Of a stretch of 64,000 nucleotides of DNA, positions 39,810 through 49,713 are shown piece after piece. The stretch spans positions 5,270,001-5,334,000 of the forward strand of contig NZ_AP028878.1 in assembly GCF_036511935.1 (NCBI RefSeq). The letters are read 5' to 3'. The notes under the pieces were generated by a model. That model saw only the letters and a program-made list of their open reading frames with translations. It did no database searches and was not told the origin of the DNA. Position 1 is the first letter of the stretch. Every line of letters starts with the position of its first letter. The position numbers and the translations under genes are program-made. This DNA comes from Marinobacter nanhaiticus D15-8W. Lineage in GTDB: Bacteria > Pseudomonadota > Gammaproteobacteria > Pseudomonadales > Oleiphilaceae.

Positions 39810-41066
39810 ATGTCGTACGTCTCCTCGCTGAAAACCGCGCTCGACCGCTCCCGCAGACATCCGACCTGCGATTACAGTCTTGCCTCCGCCTTCCAGCCCA
39901 TCTTCAGCCCCACCCACCAGCGTCTTGTGGGTTACGAGGCCTTGATGCGCGCGTCGCTCGATGGCGACCCGGTTTCACCCCTGGAGGTCTTCGAACAGGC
40001 CCAGCAACTACAACTGACCGAGCAGTTGGACCGGCAACTGCAGGCCACGCATATCCAGGCTTTTACCCAGCACGCCCCCAATACCTGGCTGTTCCTGAAC
40101 ATAAGCCCGACCACCTGTGTCCAGCCGGACCAGGCACTCAACCACCTGCAAACCGCTTGCAACGAACATGGCCTGCACCCAGCCCAAGTGGTCCTGGAAG
40201 TCGTGGAAACGACTACGGAAAACAAGACAGAACTCCTTGAGTTCGTCCGCAAAGCCCGTCATCGCGGTTTCCAGATCGCTATCGACGATTTCGGCACGGG
40301 GGATTCCAATTTCGAGCGGGTGTGGCAGCTGGAGCCGCTGATCATCAAGATCGACCGCAGCCTGCTGGTGAACGCGGAGGCTCACAGCCGCGCCCGGCAG
40401 CTCCTCAACGGCCTGGTCAGCATGATTCGCGAGAGCGGTAGCCTGGTGTTGATCGAGGGTATCGAAACGCCGGAGCAGGCGCGTATCGCCCTGGCCACCG
40501 AAGCCGACCTGATGCAGGGGTTCCTGTTCGGTCGCCCCGAACCCTTGGGCAAACCGCGCGCGGCGCCGGAGGTGGATTTCGCCCAGCACCTGGATAACTA
40601 CCGGCGCCATTCCCTGCAGGACGGTCTCCATCAGGAAGGCTTCCTGCGCCTGCTCCGCTACGAAGTACTGGAAGCCTGTCATCGAGTCGCTGCCGAAGCC
40701 TCCCTGGCAGATGCCTGCGCTGGGTTACTGCAGATTGCCGGCATCAAACGCTGCTTCGTGCTGGATGCGCAGGGTATCCAGCTGGGCGGCCTGGCCAGCG
40801 AGACCAGCGCCCATCGCGACATCCAGTTCAACCCGCTTTACCAGTCCAGCGGCGCTTGCTGGGCGCACCGGGATTACTTCCGCCGGGCCATGGACCGCCC
40901 GCACAAGATCAACGCCTGCCGCCCCTACGTGGCCCTGCCTGATGCGGTGCGCACGGTTACCCTTTCCGTGTGCCTGAACGTGCAAGGCGCCACCAAGGTG
41001 TTCTGCGTCGACCTGCATCCGGACGCGTTATTCGATGGCCAACTGGTGATTCCGGATACGCTTTGA
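39810..41066 (+). CDS. EAL-domain cyclic-di-GMP phosphodiesterase
   Basis: The 418-residue protein has an N-terminal EAL domain: EAL is at residues 43-45, Asn97 (NISP), Glu130 (LEVVE), the Asp159-Asp160 pair in DDFGTGDSN, Lys180 (IKID), Glu216 (IEGIE) and Gln236 (MQGFLFG) are present, so it should be active. One change is Asp164 where most relatives have Tyr in DDFGTGYSS. The C-terminal 150 or so residues resemble the PAS-like sensor of YkuI-type EAL proteins. There is no signal peptide, so it acts in the cytoplasm. Confidence 0.92.
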   Translation: MSYVSSLKTALDRSRRHPTCDYSLASAFQPIFSPTHQRLVGYEALMRASLDGDPVSPLEVFEQAQQLQLTEQLDRQLQATHIQAFTQHAPNTWLFLNISPTTCVQPDQALNHLQTACNEHGLHPAQVVLEVVETTTENKTELLEFVRKARHRGFQIAIDDFGTGDSNFERVWQLEPLIIKIDRSLLVNAEAHSRARQLLNGLVSMIRESGSLVLIEGIETPEQARIALATEADLMQGFLFGRPEPLGKPRAAPEVDFAQHLDNYRRHSLQDGLHQEGFLRLLRYEVLEACHRVAAEASLADACAGLLQIAGIKRCFVLDAQGIQLGGLASETSAHRDIQFNPLYQSSGACWAHRDYFRRAMDRPHKINACRPYVALPDAVRTVTLSVCLNVQGATKVFCVDLHPDALFDGQLVIPDTL

Positions 41067-41174
41067 CGCGGAAGTACGAAGCTCCCGGATAGTGCTAACC
41101 AGGGGGCTGGTCGAAGGGACGGCCATCCGTAACCGCGAAATCGAACCACACGGTCCCTTCTGACTCCCCGATAC

Positions 41175-44100
41175 CTAGGCCTGATCTTTCCGAGGCGCCT
41201 GGGCCCCCGAAGCGAGCGCCCCGGAACTACCATTCTGGTGGATCTGCTCGTCCAGGGCCTTCTCAACCGCATTGGTGGACTTGGCAAACCGGGCAATCAG
41301 GTTATACAACACCGGAATGATGAACAGCGTCAGTGTAGTCGCGAAAATCAGCCCCCCGAGGACTACGACACCAATCGCCGCCCGACTCTCCGCGCCGGCA
41401 CCGGTCGCGATGACCAGCGGAACGGCGCCGAAAATCGTTGAAATTGTCGTCATAAGTACAGGACGAAAACGCAGGATGGCCCCTTTGACGATGGCATCGT
41501 GAACGCTGTAGCCCTCATCCCGTAACTGGTTGGCGAACTCCACGATCAGGATGCCGTTCTTTGCCATCAGTCCCAGCAGCATGATGATCCCGATCTGGCT
41601 ATAGATATTGAGACTGATCCCCGATAACGCCAACGCCATCAGCGCCCCGGTAATTGCCAGCGGTACTGACAGCATGATGATCAGAGGATGGATCCAGCTC
41701 TCGAACTGGGCCGCCAGCACCAGGAACACGATGATGAACGCCAGGATAAAGGTCACATAGATCGCATTCGACGATTCCTCGAATTCCCGGCTCAGCCCCT
41801 TGTAGCTCACCCGGGCTTCCGGTGGCAGGTTATCCACAGCCCGTTGGTTCATGTATTCCAGGGCCGAGCCGAGATCGTAGCCCGGCGCCAGCGAGCCGCT
41901 GATCACCACCGCCGGCAGCCGGTCGATCCGGCGCAGATCCGGGTTGGCACCGATTTCCTGGAGGTTCACCAAGGCGCCCAACGGAATCAAATCCCCACCT
42001 TCACGCGGGCGCAGGAAGATATTGCTCAGGTCCGAGGGCGTGGCGCGGTCGGCATCACCGGCCTGAAGGATCACATCGTATTCCCGGCCCCGGTCCAGAT
42101 AGGTCGTAACCTGACGCGAGGCCAGCATGGTCTGCAGGGTCAGCCCGACATCCTCCACGGTCACGTCCAGATCCGCCGCCCGCTGACGGTCCAGGGTGAC
42201 GCGCAGCTCCGGCCGGGTCAGTTCGAAGTCGGTTTCCAGGTTGAGCAGGTTGGGATTTTCCTTGGCCCGCTCGAGGATCTCCTCGCTCCAGCGCTGCACG
42301 GTGTCGTAGTCCGGGCCACCGATCACGAACTCGATCGGCTGGTTGAATCCACGTTGACCGAGACCGGGCGGATTGACCGCCACCGAACGTACCCCCGGCA
42401 CTTCCGCCAGTTTCGGGAACAGCTCGGCGCTGATCGCCTGCTGCTTGATCTCCCGGTCTTCCCAGGGCGTGAGGCCCATGATCAGGAAAGCATTGTCCGC
42501 CTCGCCGCGGAAACCGACGATAGCCAGCAGACGATCGGCGGCCCCTTCCTCGATGTAGGGCATCAGCCGTTCCTCGATCTTCTGCACATGGTGGTCCGTG
42601 TATTCCACCGTCGACCCCCGCGGCGCCTTCGTCGGCATAATGATGATGCCGCGATCCTCCGTGGGCGCCAGTTCCTGGGGCAACGAGGGGAAGATCACCG
42701 CCGCCAGCAGGATGCCCGCCAATCCCAGACCCAGCAGCAGGCCGGGCTGGCGCAAGGAGAAGCGCAGGAGTCGTTCATAGCCGTTGTTCAGGGTGCCGAA
42801 CGCCTTCTCGGATGCGGCCCACAGGCGGTGTCCCTCGACCGTTTCCGGACTGTGCTTGAGCCACTTGGAACACAGCATCGGTGTCAGCGTCAGCGCAACC
42901 AGGCTTGACACAATCACGGCGCTGGCCAGGGTGAAGCCGAATTCACCGAACAGTCGGCCGATGTTGCCGCCCATAAAGGAAATAGGCACGAAGACCGCTA
43001 CCAGGGTCAGCGTGGTCGCAATAACCGCAAAGGCCACCTGGCGGGCGCCGAAGAAGGACGCCAACAAGGGCGGCTCGCCTTCGTCGATGCGGCGCTGGAT
43101 GTTCTCAAGCATGACGATGGCATCGTCAACCACCAGGCCGATAGCGAGAATAATCGCCAGCAGTGTCAGTACGTTGATGGAGAAGCCCATGGTGCCCAGG
43201 CCGATAAAGGCCCCGATGACCGCCACGGGAATTGTCACCGCCGGAATCAGGGTGGCGCGCCACGAGCGTAGGAAAATGAAGATGACCAGGATAACGAGGG
43301 CAATGGCGATGCCCAGGGTCACCATCACCTCCTTTATCGACGCGCGGATAAAGATGGATTCGTCATAGCTCTGCTGGATGGTGACTTCCGGCGGCAGGGT
43401 TTCGCGGATCTTTGCCATCTCGGCCCGGACCCGATCCGAGACTGCCACCGTGTTGGCCTTGGACTGACGGATCACCCCCATCCCGATGGCGGTGCGGCCG
43501 TTGGCCCGCAAACGGCTGGTATCGGACTCCACGCCCATCACCACATTGGCCACTTCACCCAAACGCAACAGGTCGTTGCCATCCCGGCGGATCACCAGGT
43601 TACGGAACTCATCCACAGTCGATAACCGCCCCTCAGCACGGACGGTGAAATCCCGGGTGCGGGATTCAATCGACCCGGCCGGCAGCTCCACGTTGTTGGC
43701 GCGCAGGGCCTCTTCCACCTCCGCCACGGTGATGTTGCGCGAGGCCAGTTTCTCCCGATCGAGCCAGACGCGGATGGCATAGCGCCGTTCGCCGCCAATC
43801 TGCACGTCGGCCACGCCATCGAGTACCGACAGGCGATCCACCAGAACTCGCTCGGCGAAATCGGAGAGTTGGGCGCTGTCCCAGACGTCGCTCTGCAGGG
43901 TGACCCACATCATCGGCCGGGCATCGGAATCGGCCTTGCGCACCACCGGCGGATCCGCTTCCTCCGGCAGCTCGTTGAGGATACGCGAGACCGCATCACG
44001 CACATCGTTGGCGGCCACGTCGATATCGCGGGAGGTGTTGAATTCGATGGAGGTGCGGGACTCGCCCTGCTCGGTGCTGGACTCGATAGAGCGTATACCT

Positions 44101-44324
44101 TCAACACCGCTGATGGCGCCCTCGATCACCTGGGTGATCTGCGTATCCACCACTTCGGCGGCAGCGCCCGTGTAGTCTGTGGAGATCGAAACTTCCGGCG
44201 GATCAATATCCGGGTACTCCCGGACCGGCAGGCCGCGCAGGGCTGCCAAGCCAAAAACGAGGATCAGCAGACTGATGACCGTGGCGAAAACGGGCCGTTT
44301 AATGGAAACATCGGAAAGCACCAT
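41175..44324 (-). CDS. RND-family multidrug efflux transporter (HAE1-type inner-membrane pump)
   Basis: The 1049-residue protein has the RND layout of two six-helix halves and large periplasmic loops. The paired Asp residues of the proton relay lie in GLVVDDAIVMLENIQR, near residue 400. The N-terminus MVLSDVSIKRPVFATVISLLILVFGLAAL is typical of the MexQ/OqxB-like group. The ATG at 44324 follows GAGG; an upstream start adds nine residues within the previous gene. It is tightly linked to its adaptor gene; no outer-membrane channel is encoded nearby, so it probably uses a shared TolC/OprM-like protein. Confidence 0.95.
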   Translation of the reverse strand: MVLSDVSIKRPVFATVISLLILVFGLAALRGLPVREYPDIDPPEVSISTDYTGAAAEVVDTQITQVIEGAISGVEGIRSIESSTEQGESRTSIEFNTSRDIDVAANDVRDAVSRILNELPEEADPPVVRKADSDARPMMWVTLQSDVWDSAQLSDFAERVLVDRLSVLDGVADVQIGGERRYAIRVWLDREKLASRNITVAEVEEALRANNVELPAGSIESRTRDFTVRAEGRLSTVDEFRNLVIRRDGNDLLRLGEVANVVMGVESDTSRLRANGRTAIGMGVIRQSKANTVAVSDRVRAEMAKIRETLPPEVTIQQSYDESIFIRASIKEVMVTLGIAIALVILVIFIFLRSWRATLIPAVTIPVAVIGAFIGLGTMGFSINVLTLLAIILAIGLVVDDAIVMLENIQRRIDEGEPPLLASFFGARQVAFAVIATTLTLVAVFVPISFMGGNIGRLFGEFGFTLASAVIVSSLVALTLTPMLCSKWLKHSPETVEGHRLWAASEKAFGTLNNGYERLLRFSLRQPGLLLGLGLAGILLAAVIFPSLPQELAPTEDRGIIIMPTKAPRGSTVEYTDHHVQKIEERLMPYIEEGAADRLLAIVGFRGEADNAFLIMGLTPWEDREIKQQAISAELFPKLAEVPGVRSVAVNPPGLGQRGFNQPIEFVIGGPDYDTVQRWSEEILERAKENPNLLNLETDFELTRPELRVTLDRQRAADLDVTVEDVGLTLQTMLASRQVTTYLDRGREYDVILQAGDADRATPSDLSNIFLRPREGGDLIPLGALVNLQEIGANPDLRRIDRLPAVVISGSLAPGYDLGSALEYMNQRAVDNLPPEARVSYKGLSREFEESSNAIYVTFILAFIIVFLVLAAQFESWIHPLIIMLSVPLAITGALMALALSGISLNIYSQIGIIMLLGLMAKNGILIVEFANQLRDEGYSVHDAIVKGAILRFRPVLMTTISTIFGAVPLVIATGAGAESRAAIGVVVLGGLIFATTLTLFIIPVLYNLIARFAKSTNAVEKALDEQIHQNGSSGALASGAQAPRKDQA

Positions 44325-44326
44325 GC

Positions 44327-45421
44327 TCAACCCTCGCGACGGGTCGGCCAACCGCCGCCGATCAGGGCGCTATCGCTTTCAAGTACGCTGATGCCATCGC
44401 CGGTGCTGAGTCGGTCCTGACCGGTGATGATCACCGCATCCTCCGGCTTGAGGCCGTTGACCACCTCCACCTTGCCCGGCTCGCGGGTACCCAGTTCCAG
44501 CGGTTGCCGACGTGCCTCGCCGTCCACCGCAATGAACACGTACTGGTTGTCGCCGCGGGTCAGGACCGCCTGCTCCGGGATCACCAGGGCACGGCGGCTT
44601 TGCAAAGTGAGCGAGACCGCCATGAAAAGCCCCGGCCGAAGCTTGCGGTCGGGATTGTCGATGACCGCCTTCACCGGCAGTGATCGGCTCAGCGAATTGA
44701 GCCGTGTGCCCAGTTCCGAAAGCGTGCCGCTGAAGTTCTGCCCCGGATACGCGGCCGTGCTGGAACGCAGTACCTGGCCGCGGTCGATCTGGCCCAGGTA
44801 ACGTTCGGGTACGGAGAACGTCAGCTCCATTGGGTCGATGGCGTCGAGGGTGGTGACGCTGTCGCCGATGTTGAGGTAGGTGCCGACGCTCACATCCCGC
44901 AGCCCGACCACACCCGCGAACGGCGCTTCGACGCGATGGTTGTCCAGTCGGGTTTCGGCGGCAACCTTCTGAGCCTCCGCGACGCTCAGGGCGGTGCGCA
45001 GTTCGTCCACCTGGGACTGGGAAATACTGTTGTTGGACTGCAGGCGCGAGGCACGGTCATACTTGGTGCGGGCATCCTGCAATTGGGCCTCGGCGACCTG
45101 AAGATCGGCGCGGGCCTGACGGTCGTCGAGCTGGACCAACAACCGGCCTTTCTCCACCGGCTGGCCCTCATCGAAGTTGAGCCGCACAATACGGCCGCTG
45201 ACTTCGGCAGTAATCATCACATCTTCCCGGGCCTGCAACGTACCGACGGCTTCCACCACGTCCTGCACTTCCGCCAAGCGCGGATAGATCACATTGACGT
45301 TCGCCGGTGGACGCTGCCGCTGTTCCGCCGTCGCTCCCGCCTCCTGTTGCATCCACAGGAAGCCAGCTCCGCCTGCCGCCAGTACAAGCACGATAAAGGC
45401 AATCAGGATTTGCCTGCCCAT
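44327..45421 (-). CDS. RND efflux periplasmic adaptor (HlyD/MFP family)
   Basis: The 364-residue protein has an N-terminal membrane anchor (LIAFIVLVLAAGGAGFLW), a lipoyl-like half (VSGRIVRLNFDEGQPVEKGRLLVQLDD), an alpha hairpin with heptads (RASRLQSNNSISQSQVDEL) and the matching barrel half (VEAPFAGVVGLRDVSVGTYL). I chose the ATG at 45421, six bases after GGAG; an ATG at 45433 has no good ribosome site. It precedes the pump gene with a two-base gap between stop and start. Confidence 0.94.
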   Translation of the reverse strand: MGRQILIAFIVLVLAAGGAGFLWMQQEAGATAEQRQRPPANVNVIYPRLAEVQDVVEAVGTLQAREDVMITAEVSGRIVRLNFDEGQPVEKGRLLVQLDDRQARADLQVAEAQLQDARTKYDRASRLQSNNSISQSQVDELRTALSVAEAQKVAAETRLDNHRVEAPFAGVVGLRDVSVGTYLNIGDSVTTLDAIDPMELTFSVPERYLGQIDRGQVLRSSTAAYPGQNFSGTLSELGTRLNSLSRSLPVKAVIDNPDRKLRPGLFMAVSLTLQSRRALVIPEQAVLTRGDNQYVFIAVDGEARRQPLELGTREPGKVEVVNGLKPEDAVIITGQDRLSTGDGISVLESDSALIGGGWPTRREG

Positions 45422-45472
45422 TGTTGTCTCCATTGACCCGAGCCGGAGCGCCCAGCTCCGTCAATTGTTTTA

Positions 45473-46072
45473 TTATTCGTCCGGCGATGACCGTTGGATA
45501 ACCAGTACGATCTCACCCACCGCTACGCCCCACTTGCTCATCCCGGTTTCGTTGATCACCGTGTCGGGCGTTACTGCGTACATCCAGTCATCCATACGCA
45601 CATCGAGGGTGTCATCACCGTAGGGCACCCGCAGGACGTAGTTCATGTGAATCGTATTCCCCCGCGACTGCATCAGACCCGGTTCGACCACATCGCCAGC
45701 GGTCGCCCGATAACCGTTATCCACAGGCTGCAGGGTCCAGACCCGGGTCTGGACCTCGCCGTCATCAAAACGGAAGACTTCATCGAGGGTGCCGACGCCC
45801 TGCGCGTTCCAGCTCGCCGAGATGTCGGCATCGAAGGTGCGGATCACTTCGCCGGCGTAGTCTTTGACGATACCCCGGGCGGTTAGTTCACCCTGGAAAA
45901 AGTCGCGTGGATCGAGTGTCGGTTCACGACCCGCATAATCGTTGAGCTCCGGCCCAACGCAACCGCCCAACAAACCACATACAAAAATTACGCCTAACAG
46001 GCCGGGCGCACCAGCCCGAACGTGTTTCCGCAAGTAACTTTTCCACAAATAGGCTCGCATAATTTTCACCAT
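45473..46072 (-). CDS. DUF3833 lipoprotein
   Basis: The product is about 199 residues from the ATG at 46072 (195 from 46060) and has a lipobox LLGGC after a basic N-terminal region. The mature part matches DUF3833 (DPRDFFQGELTARGIVKDYAG; MDDWMYAV; MSKWGVAVGEIVLVIQR). The family is lipid-anchored in the outer or inner membrane and of unknown function, sometimes near lipid-metabolism genes. The start choice is uncertain because neither ATG has a strong ribosome site. It is the gene upstream of the RND adaptor on the same strand. Confidence 0.85.
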   Translation of the reverse strand: MVKIMRAYLWKSYLRKHVRAGAPGLLGVIFVCGLLGGCVGPELNDYAGREPTLDPRDFFQGELTARGIVKDYAGEVIRTFDADISASWNAQGVGTLDEVFRFDDGEVQTRVWTLQPVDNGYRATAGDVVEPGLMQSRGNTIHMNYVLRVPYGDDTLDVRMDDWMYAVTPDTVINETGMSKWGVAVGEIVLVIQRSSPDE

Positions 46073-46290
46073 GATGAATGGGTAGCGTTGCAACAGTCTT
46101 ACGCGCCAGACAGAACCACGGACCAGCCGTACCCGGCCTCCGTCATTTCAGCCAATTGGCTAATCCGACAGGGGCCCTGGCGCTTTCCGTCAATGGCAGG
46201 GTTCACCGATTGTCGTAAAACGTGCAGCAACACTGGCCGAGCACATGCCGGCCTGACCGAATGAGTTGTACCGGACGGATAGGTGACACG

Positions 46291-48111
46291 ATGCCCACTT
46301 ACAAGGCGCCCCTGCGCGACATGAAATTCCTCATCAACGAGGTCTTCGACTATCCAAAGCACTACGCCTCGCTGAAATCCGGCGAGAACGCCACGCCGGA
46401 TATCGTCGACGCTATCCTCACCGAATGCGGCCGCTTCAGCGAGGAAGTACTCAGCCCGCTGTACCAAAGCGGGGACGAGGAAGGCTGCAAGCTGGAAAAC
46501 GGCGATGTGTCCACGCCCAAGGGCTATAAGGAAGCCTACGAGCAATACATGATGGGGGGCTGGCAGGGACTGTCCGCCCCGGAAGAGGTCGGCGGCCAAG
46601 GGCTACCCGCTTCCATGGGCCTGCTCAAACAGGAGATGATGGGTACCGCCAATTGGCCATTCAGCATGTACCCTGGCCTGTCGCTGGGCGCAATGAACAC
46701 CATCCAGCTCCATGGCAGTGACGAACAGCGCCAGACCTACCTGGTCCCGCTCACCGAAGGCCGCTGGGCCGGCACCATGTGCCTCACCGAACCCCAGTGC
46801 GGCACCGACCTGGGCCAGGTGAAGACCCGGGCCGAACCCCAGGCGGACGGCAGCTACAAGATCACCGGCACCAAGATATTCATCTCTTCCGGCGATCACG
46901 ACCTCACCGAGAACATCGTGCATATCGTGTTGGCTCGCCTACCGGATGCACCAAAAGGCACCAAAGGCATCTCGCTGTTCATCGTGCCCAAGTTCCTGCC
47001 GAACGGCGAAGGCGGTGTCGGCCAGCGCAACGGCGTCACCTGCGGCAGCCTGGAAAAGAAGATGGGCATCAAAGCCTCGGCGACGTGCGTGATGAACTTC
47101 GACGATGCCACCGGACATTTGATCGGTCCTGAGAACGAAGGCCTGAACTGTATGTTCACCTTCATGAACACCGCCCGCATCGGTACCGCCATCCAGGGCG
47201 TCGGACCGGCGGAATTGTCGTATCAGTGGGCACTGGAATACGCCAAGGAACGTCGCTCCATGCGCGCCCTGTCCGGCAAGAAGGATCCGGAGCAGGTGGC
47301 AGATAGCCTGATCCACCATGCCGATGTGCGCCGCATGTTGCTGACCCAGAAAGCCTTCGCCGAAGGCGGACGTGCCATGCTCTATGACGCGGCGCGACTG
47401 GCAGACCACATGGTGGAAGGTCACCTTGAGGGCGATGAAAAGAAGGCTGAAGCCTACGACGACAAACTCGGTTTCCTCACCCCAATCCTCAAAGGTTTCC
47501 TGACCGAGATGGGCTACGAGGCGGCCAACCTTGGCGTACAGGTCTTCGGTGGCCACGGCTATATCCGCGAGCATGGCATGGAGCAAATCGTGCGCGACAC
47601 CAAGATCGCCACCCTGTACGAGGGTACCACCGGCATCCAGGCGCTGGACCTGCTGGGCCGCAAGGTCATGCTTTCGACCCAGGGCGGTGCGGTGCGCGAA
47701 TTCACCCTGCGGATTTCCAACTGGGCGCGCCGCCAGGTGACCCACAGGAAAGCCCGCCCCTTCGCCTGGGAATTGCTGAAACTGGCTGCCCAGTGGAACG
47801 TCCTCACCGTGCGCCTGATGCTGACCGCCCGTAAGGACAGGGACATCATCAGCGCTGCGGCCAACGATTTCATGATGTTCAGCGGCTACGTGACCATGGC
47901 CTACATGTGGGCGCGCATGGCGGTCGTCGCCTACGACAAGCTGGAAAACGGCGGCGCGGAATCCGAGGCCTTCTACCGCGCCAAGATTGCCACCGCCGAA
48001 TTCTACTTCGACCGGCTGCTGCCACGGGCCCAGGCCCATGCCACCAGCATGCTTTCGCCCACCCGCAACCTGATGCAGCTGGATGCACAGGACATGGCCT
48101 TTACCGGCTAA
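46291..48111 (+). CDS. acyl-CoA dehydrogenase with extra C-terminal domain (DmdC-like)
   Basis: The 606-residue enzyme begins MPTYKAPLRDMKFLINEV, typical of the long acyl-CoA dehydrogenase group that includes DmdC and Pseudomonas PA0506/PA0508-type enzymes. It contains MCLTEPQCGTDLGQVKT (FAD/acyl-CoA binding), FGGHGYIREHGMEQIVRD and TLYEGTTGIQALDL, then a further C-terminal helical domain. The ATG at 46291 follows AGGTG; a longer frame is less likely. It stands alone with a strong terminator. A role in beta-oxidation of fatty or sulfur-containing acyl-CoA is possible; the substrate is unknown. Confidence 0.94.
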   Translation: MPTYKAPLRDMKFLINEVFDYPKHYASLKSGENATPDIVDAILTECGRFSEEVLSPLYQSGDEEGCKLENGDVSTPKGYKEAYEQYMMGGWQGLSAPEEVGGQGLPASMGLLKQEMMGTANWPFSMYPGLSLGAMNTIQLHGSDEQRQTYLVPLTEGRWAGTMCLTEPQCGTDLGQVKTRAEPQADGSYKITGTKIFISSGDHDLTENIVHIVLARLPDAPKGTKGISLFIVPKFLPNGEGGVGQRNGVTCGSLEKKMGIKASATCVMNFDDATGHLIGPENEGLNCMFTFMNTARIGTAIQGVGPAELSYQWALEYAKERRSMRALSGKKDPEQVADSLIHHADVRRMLLTQKAFAEGGRAMLYDAARLADHMVEGHLEGDEKKAEAYDDKLGFLTPILKGFLTEMGYEAANLGVQVFGGHGYIREHGMEQIVRDTKIATLYEGTTGIQALDLLGRKVMLSTQGGAVREFTLRISNWARRQVTHRKARPFAWELLKLAAQWNVLTVRLMLTARKDRDIISAAANDFMMFSGYVTMAYMWARMAVVAYDKLENGGAESEAFYRAKIATAEFYFDRLLPRAQAHATSMLSPTRNLMQLDAQDMAFTG

Positions 48112-48132
48112 ACCAAAACTCCATGCCCTTCC

Positions 48133-48159
48133 AAGTCCCGGTTACGACCGGGACTTTTT
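48133..48159 (+). terminator. rho-independent terminator of the DmdC-like gene
   Basis: AAGTCCCGG and CCGGGACTT form a perfect nine-base stem with a six-base loop and a T-run. The first bases of the adjoining 210-bp element overlap its T-run. It lies 21 bases after the stop codon. Confidence 0.9.
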
Positions 48160-48367
48160 CATCGCACTTTAGCGGGAATCCGTGTAACGGAAAGCATTCC
48201 CGGGATGGGCAGCCCGGCGGGCCGCTCCGAAGCTGGAGCGTCGGCTACATTTCCTGGGTAACTCAAGCATGTAGCAGATGCTTCAGCTTCTGAGGCGCCG
48301 TAGGTGCCCATGGTCTTACAAATCGTGAGGAGGACTTCGAGCTCCCGTTACGTCAATCCGCGATGAA
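48158..48367. repeat. 210-bp MITE-like element, copy A
   Basis: The element begins TTCATCGCACTTTAGCG and ends with CGCGATGAA, whose reverse complement also begins TTCATCGCG, so it has imperfect terminal inverted repeats of about 17 bases. A second element of exactly the same length (59540-59749) aligns along its full length. The core contains the GAAGCTG...GCTACA and TGTAGCAGATGCTTCAGC arms. It has no coding capacity and lies between the terminator and the ectD promoter region (48368-48527). Confidence 0.75.
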
Positions 48368-48527
48368 ACCTTTTTGTGGCGAGGTTCGCGTCGGGCAAGA
48401 CAGGGGTTGAAAAACCAATCCTTAACCCCGAATCTCTTATCGCTATTTTTCGCCAACGAGGTGAACCCTGGAAAATCATTAGACCAACCGCGAGTAGAGA
48501 AAACGAGTTCAAAAGTAGGAGGTTCGA

Positions 48528-49463
48528 ATGGATACTCGATCTGACGACTTTTATCCCACCCGGCTGGAACGTCCCACATCCAGCTATGACCGACGCGATC
48601 CGGTTGTCCACAGCACAGGTGCGGCCCGCAAGGACGGCCCGCTCAGTGAAACCGAACTGGCCCGGTACGAACGCGACGGCTTCCTGGTGTTCAACAGCTT
48701 CCTCGATGAGACTACAGTACGCCGCTTCCGTGAGGACCTGCGCGCCTACGAGGAGGACGACGGTATCCTGCAGTCCGAAGGCACCATCACCGAGCCCGGC
48801 AAGCAGGAAATACGCTCCATCTTCGGCATCCACGAACTGTCCGCACGGTTCGATCGCCTGACCCGTGATCCGCGCTTGCTGGATATGGTGCAGCAGCTAT
48901 TGGGCAGTGACGCCTACATCCACCAGTCGCGCATCAACTACAAGCCGGGCTTCCACGGCAAGGGCTTCGACTGGCACTCGGATTTCGAGACCTGGCACGC
49001 GGAGGACGGTATGCCGCGCATGCGGGCAGTCAGTTTCTCCATTGCCCTGACCGACAACACCCCGTTCAACGGCCCACTGATGCTGGTGCCCGGCTCCCAC
49101 AAGACCTTCGTGCCCTGCGTCGGCCGCACGCCGGAAGACAATTACCAATCCTCGCTCAAGAAGCAGGAACTGGGTGTACCCAGTAACAGGGACCTCGATG
49201 CGCTGATCAGCCAGAACGGCATCAAGGCCCCCACCGGCCCAGCCGGTTCGCTCATCATCTTCGAGTGCAATACCCTGCACGGCTCCAACGCGAATATGAC
49301 GCCCTGGCCCCGCAGCAACCTGTTCTTCGTCTACAACAGCGTGGAGAACGCACTCGAGCAGCCATTCTGTGGCAACAAGCCGCGACCGGATTTCCTGGGC
49401 AACCGTAACCATACCGAAGCCCTGCAACCGTTGCGTGATCGTGATCTGTCCAAGGTCGGCTGA
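48528..49463 (+). CDS. ectD: ectoine hydroxylase EctD
   Basis: The 311-residue non-haem Fe(II), 2-oxoglutarate dioxygenase hydroxylates ectoine to 5-hydroxyectoine. The EctD signature FDWHSDFETWHAEDGMP is intact, with iron ligands His150, Asp152 and His251, and Arg262 placed to bind 2-oxoglutarate. An AGGAGG ribosome site precedes the ATG. No ectABC genes are in the window, so this is an orphan copy that would act on ectoine made elsewhere or taken up. The MITE-like element ends 160 bases upstream. Confidence 0.96.
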   Translation: MDTRSDDFYPTRLERPTSSYDRRDPVVHSTGAARKDGPLSETELARYERDGFLVFNSFLDETTVRRFREDLRAYEEDDGILQSEGTITEPGKQEIRSIFGIHELSARFDRLTRDPRLLDMVQQLLGSDAYIHQSRINYKPGFHGKGFDWHSDFETWHAEDGMPRMRAVSFSIALTDNTPFNGPLMLVPGSHKTFVPCVGRTPEDNYQSSLKKQELGVPSNRDLDALISQNGIKAPTGPAGSLIIFECNTLHGSNANMTPWPRSNLFFVYNSVENALEQPFCGNKPRPDFLGNRNHTEALQPLRDRDLSKVG

Positions 49464-49478
49464 AGCCCGCCCGGAGCT

Positions 49479-49504
49479 GAAGGTGGCCCGCGTTGGTCAC
49501 CTTC
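49479..49504 (+). terminator. weak hairpin after ectD
   Basis: GAAGGTG and CACCTTC form a seven-base stem 16 bases after the ectD stop. There is no clear T-run, so termination is uncertain. Confidence 0.35.
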
Positions 49505-49713
49505 TGCCGTCCACCCAGACTGTGACCTGCGACCAACGCCCGATCAACGGTTCGATGCCATAATCAAGCTGTTTGCTGCCAGATTGGAAGCAGCCTGATC
49601 GAAAACAATCCGATTGGATAACGCGAAAGCATCTGGGCCACCGATGACTGAGCCTTACCGGTAGTGCCGAGCCGTCAACAAGAGCCAGCCACGACCTGTA
49701 GGGATACATCGTC

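Noticed and set aside
41113..41160. Hairpin GAAGGGAC/GTCCCTTC between the EAL gene and the RND pump gene
   Set aside because: The loop is long (32 bases) and no T-run follows on either strand, so it is not supported as a terminator.
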